7,241 bases of DNA from Pseudomonadota bacterium (GTDB taxonomy: Bacteria; Pseudomonadota; Alphaproteobacteria; Sphingomonadales; Sphingomonadaceae): assembly GCA_023436615.1 (NCBI GenBank), contig JAEZIO010000047.1, positions 1 to 7,241 of the forward strand, in the 5' to 3' direction. The position numbers were made by a program, and so were the translations under genes. The stretch's first letter is position 1, and each line of letters starts with the position of its first letter. The notes under the pieces were generated by a model, which was given only the letters and a program-made list of their open reading frames with translations, was not told the DNA's origin and searched no databases. Positions 5,587 through 7,241 of this stretch are shown here, piece after piece.

Positions 5587-6081
5587 TTAGCGCGGAGCGG
5601 CGGCCTTCACTTCGGCCTCGGTGATGGTGCCGTCACGATTGGCGTCGACCTTGTCGAACATCGCGAGGCGCGGCGCGCGGAATTCCTCGAGGCTGACCTT
5701 GCCGTCCTTATTCTTGTCGAGGCTGGTCAGCGCCTCGTCCACCTTGGGCGCGGTCAGCGGCCTCACCGCGGCCTTGAACTCGGCGAGGCTAAGCGAACCG
5801 TTCTTGTCGGTGTCGAGCGCCTTGAACTCGCCTTCCACCTCCTGCTGGCGCGCGGCGTTCGCCTGCTGCAGCGCCTTCGCCTGCACGGCTTCGAGCTCGG
5901 CCTTGGTGATGAAGCCGTCGCGATTGGCGTCGACGCCGCCGAACCGCTGATCGAGATCTTTGGCGAAGTCGGCGCGAGTTTCACTGCGCGGTGCCTGGGC
6001 GGCCGGCTGGGCCGATTGCGCGAGCGCAATTGCCGGCGATGCGAGCGCCGCGGCGGCGGCGAGTGCGAGGAAGCGAGTCAT
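5587..6081 (-). CDS. secreted protein with four EF-hand calcium-binding motifs
   Basis: The 164-residue protein begins with a clear Sec signal peptide (MTRFLALAAAAALASPAIALAQ, cleavage near residue 20-22), then a short Ala/Gln/Pro linker and four canonical 12-residue EF-hand loops: DANRDGFITKAE (51-62), DTDKNGSLSLAE (90-101), DKNKDGKVSLEE (122-133) and DANRDGTITEAE (146-157). All four have acidic or Asn/Asp ligands at positions 1, 3, 5 and Glu at 12, with the central Gly, so all should bind Ca2+. The product is expected in the periplasm or outside the cell, as a calcium buffer or sensor; no enzyme domain is present. The ATG at 6081 is chosen because it starts the signal peptide and has GGAG nine bases upstream; the frame is open 34 codons further, across its own promoter, which I reject. 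The intrinsic terminator at 5535-5564 follows. Confidence 0.9.
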   Translation of the reverse strand: MTRFLALAAAAALASPAIALAQSAQPAAQAPRSETRADFAKDLDQRFGGVDANRDGFITKAELEAVQAKALQQANAARQQEVEGEFKALDTDKNGSLSLAEFKAAVRPLTAPKVDEALTSLDKNKDGKVSLEEFRAPRLAMFDKVDANRDGTITEAEVKAAAPR

Positions 6082-6112
6082 AAAAAGAGTCTCCAGAGCT
6101 TGAAGCTGGCGG

Positions 6113-6140
6113 CTTCTAGCGTTCGGAGCCTTTCTGTCAG
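6113..6140 (-). promoter_or_regulatory. probable sigma-70-type promoter of the EF-hand gene
   Basis: On the minus strand CTGACA (6140-6135, five of six bases of the -35 consensus) is followed after 16 bases by TAGAAG (6118-6113, four of six of the -10). It sits between the terminator of the upstream barrel gene and the EF-hand ATG, and would give a leader of about 25 bases. Confidence 0.5.
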
Positions 6141-6151
6141 CTGAAAAGGAA

Positions 6152-6175
6152 ACGGCCCGGGAAATCCCGGGCCGT
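6152..6175 (-). terminator. intrinsic terminator of the outer-membrane protein gene
   Basis: ACGGCCCGGG (6152-6161) and CCCGGGCCGT (6166-6175) form a perfect 10-bp stem with a four-base loop. On the minus strand the stem is followed by TTTCCTTTTC. It lies about 40 bases after the stop of the barrel gene (6213) and upstream of the EF-hand promoter, so it separates the two transcription units. Confidence 0.85.
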
Positions 6176-6212
6176 CCCTTCATTCGACTTGGCCTAAACC
6201 CTGGCCTTGGCC

Positions 6213-6992
6213 TTAGCCGCGCTCTGGCGCCGGCGGAGGCGGAGGCGGAGGCGGCGGCGGAGCCGGGCAGACCTCGGTCGCCAGGATCACCGTGCCGTCA
6301 GGGCAGGTCTGGGTTGCCGGAGCCGGCGGAGGCGGCGGCGGCGGAGGCGGCGGCGGAGGCGCGATGACTTCCGCAGTCGGGCCGAACAGCACGCCGAGGC
6401 CGACGAGACCGGTGATCGTGTGCGTGCCGCCCGAGTGCAGCTTCGCCTTGTAGTCCGAATAACGGCCTTCAAGCGACGCGTAGAACGGACCGCTGATCAT
6501 CTGGTTGACGCCGGCGCCCCACTGCCAACCCTGGGTCGTGTAGTGGTCGTAGTAGCCGGCGGCCTGGCAAGGATTGCCGCCGCAGACGCCCGGGAACGGA
6601 GTGAAGCGCTTGCGCTGCTCGTTCCAGACGTATCCGACCTTACCGTAGACGAGCGTCGACGGAGTGACCAGGAAGCCGAGACGTGCGGCAACGCCGTACT
6701 CCTGGAAGGTCTTGTGGTCGGCGAGACCCGCACCGTCGATGGTCTCGTTCTCCTGCGGCGCCCACCAGAAGGTGCCCTCGCCACCAAGGACGAACCCGCC
6801 GAGGTCGAAGTCGATGCCGGCAGCACCGCCCCAGCCGATGTCATTGTGGGAATTGCCTTCCGAGTGCCACTGGCTGATGCCAGCCTGCGCTTCGGCGCGG
6901 AAGCCGCGAAGCGCCTGGGCATTTGCCTGCTGAGCGCTCAGGCCCACAATCAGTCCAAGCGCCGTAAGAGCGCCGAAATGCGTTCGCCTCAT
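6213..6992 (-). CDS. outer-membrane beta-barrel protein with proline-rich C-terminal tail
   Basis: The 259-residue protein has a signal peptide (MRRTHFGALTALGLIVGLSAQQANA, cleavage after Ala25). Residues about 28-208 alternate in the manner of a small opacity/Omp25-type barrel, with Gly/aromatic strands such as GGFVLGGEGTFWWAP, YGVAARLGFLVTPSTLVYGKVGYVW, GWQWGAGVNQMISGPFYASLEGRYSDYKA and TGLVGLGVLFG. A likely surface loop holds the pair CGGNPC (Cys137, Cys142). From residue 212 there is a run of 12 prolines, a linker TQTCPDGTVILATEVCP with Cys230 and Cys242, a second run of 10 prolines, and APERG at the end. In OmpA-type proteins a proline hinge leads to a peptidoglycan-binding domain; here no such domain follows, so the tail itself is the periplasmic part. 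GAAAGGGG six bases before the ATG supports the start. It is followed by a strong terminator. Specific role unknown. Confidence 0.85.
   Translation of the reverse strand: MRRTHFGALTALGLIVGLSAQQANAQALRGFRAEAQAGISQWHSEGNSHNDIGWGGAAGIDFDLGGFVLGGEGTFWWAPQENETIDGAGLADHKTFQEYGVAARLGFLVTPSTLVYGKVGYVWNEQRKRFTPFPGVCGGNPCQAAGYYDHYTTQGWQWGAGVNQMISGPFYASLEGRYSDYKAKLHSGGTHTITGLVGLGVLFGPTAEVIAPPPPPPPPPPPPAPATQTCPDGTVILATEVCPAPPPPPPPPPPAPERG
6231..6360. repeat. GGC/GGA low-complexity tracts encoding proline runs
   Basis: Two tracts of GGCGGA and GGCGGC units (about 6231-6262 and 6326-6360) are the reverse complement of the two polyproline runs in the barrel protein tail. Such tracts can change length by slippage in steps of three, altering the proline count without breaking the frame. 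On the plus strand they create a spurious arginine-rich frame. Confidence 0.7.
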
Positions 6993-7241
6993 TTTGTACC
7001 CCTTTCTCGTGTACTAGCTCTTAGTGAAGTGACGTATCTTTGAATCCACCCCGTCTCACAATCCCGAAGCAGCTTCTCAGTTCCCCATTATAACGATCGG
7101 TTCGATCATCAAACCGGGAGACTGCCGCCGCGGCGGAGTTTCATTGATCAGATTTTGCTTCCCCTTCACTCAAGAATAGCTGACTAAAATTAGTAACCTG
7201 CACGGCAACATCCAGACGCGGGACAGTCAAGGCCGGTTCCA
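6993..7241 (-). promoter_or_regulatory. leader and probable promoter region of the outer-membrane protein gene
   Basis: No gene is visible in these 249 bases, which are distinctly AT-richer than the coding flanks. On the minus strand a perfect TATAAT lies at 7092-7087; the position 17 bases further up reads GGTTTG, a poor -35, while TTGATG sits only 14 bases up. If this -10 is used, the barrel gene has a leader of about 85-90 bases. Just upstream are GATCG/CGATC (7095-7107), a possible operator, and a 12-base GC palindrome CCGCCGCGGCGG (7125-7136). ACTAA-AA-TTAGT lies at 7183-7194. The far right may hold control signals for a gene beyond the window. Confidence 0.45.

Noticed and set aside
5563..6144. 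Plus-strand open frame opposite the EF-hand gene
   Set aside because: Shadow of four perfect EF-hand loops on the minus strand; it starts inside the terminator hairpin.
6207..7043. Plus-strand open frame (278 codons) opposite the barrel gene
   Set aside because: It begins with arginine runs that are just the complement of the polyproline codons. The minus strand has signal peptide, barrel pattern, ribosome binding site and terminator.

Overview
The window looks like a chromosomal segment of a high-GC alphaproteobacterium. A sphingomonad (Sphingomonas or a relative) is my best guess. The guess rests on overall codon style, a TPP-riboswitch-controlled thiC, an EF-hand periplasmic protein, and a small outer-membrane barrel protein ending in proline runs. 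No rRNA or other phylogenetic marker is present, so this is inference.

Layout. At the left edge is the start of an exported protein on the minus strand (1-54), diverging from a YkvA/DUF1232 membrane protein (211-612, plus). Next, 622-744 (minus) holds what looks like the remnant of a small cupin-type gene. A compact plus-strand operon follows: an ArsR-family repressor (832-1155), an acyl-CoA/fatty-acid desaturase (1165-2115) and a membrane-anchored SRPBCC-domain protein (2120-3115). Spacing is tight (repressor stop codon inside the desaturase ribosome binding site, then a 4-nt gap). The promoter is AT-rich and carries repeated CTAAT/ATTAG words. Sample lines of this block are visibly poorer in GC than the flanks, which suggests an acquired cassette.

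The operon converges on thiC (3149-5070, minus), which sits behind a well-formed TPP riboswitch (5081-5168). As given, thiC is broken by a single missing base near 3834. Its 3' part also carries an in-frame palindromic repeat element. Diverging from thiC is a small hypothetical gene (5224-5528, plus) that also needs a one-base correction near 5401. Two single-base losses in conserved genes so close together suggest sequence error at least as strongly as gene decay.

The right part has two minus-strand genes, each followed by its own strong hairpin terminator: a four-EF-hand secreted protein (5587-6081) and an outer-membrane beta-barrel protein with a proline-rich tail (6213-6992). The last 249 bases (6993-7241) hold the leader and a probable promoter of the barrel gene, and no gene that I can see.

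The most interesting unit is the ArsR / desaturase / membrane-SRPBCC operon. It reads as a self-regulated membrane-lipid remodelling module: the desaturase changes acyl-chain saturation, the SRPBCC protein could bind or present a hydrophobic ligand at the membrane, and the repressor switches the set. The individual families are known. The joint function is inference.
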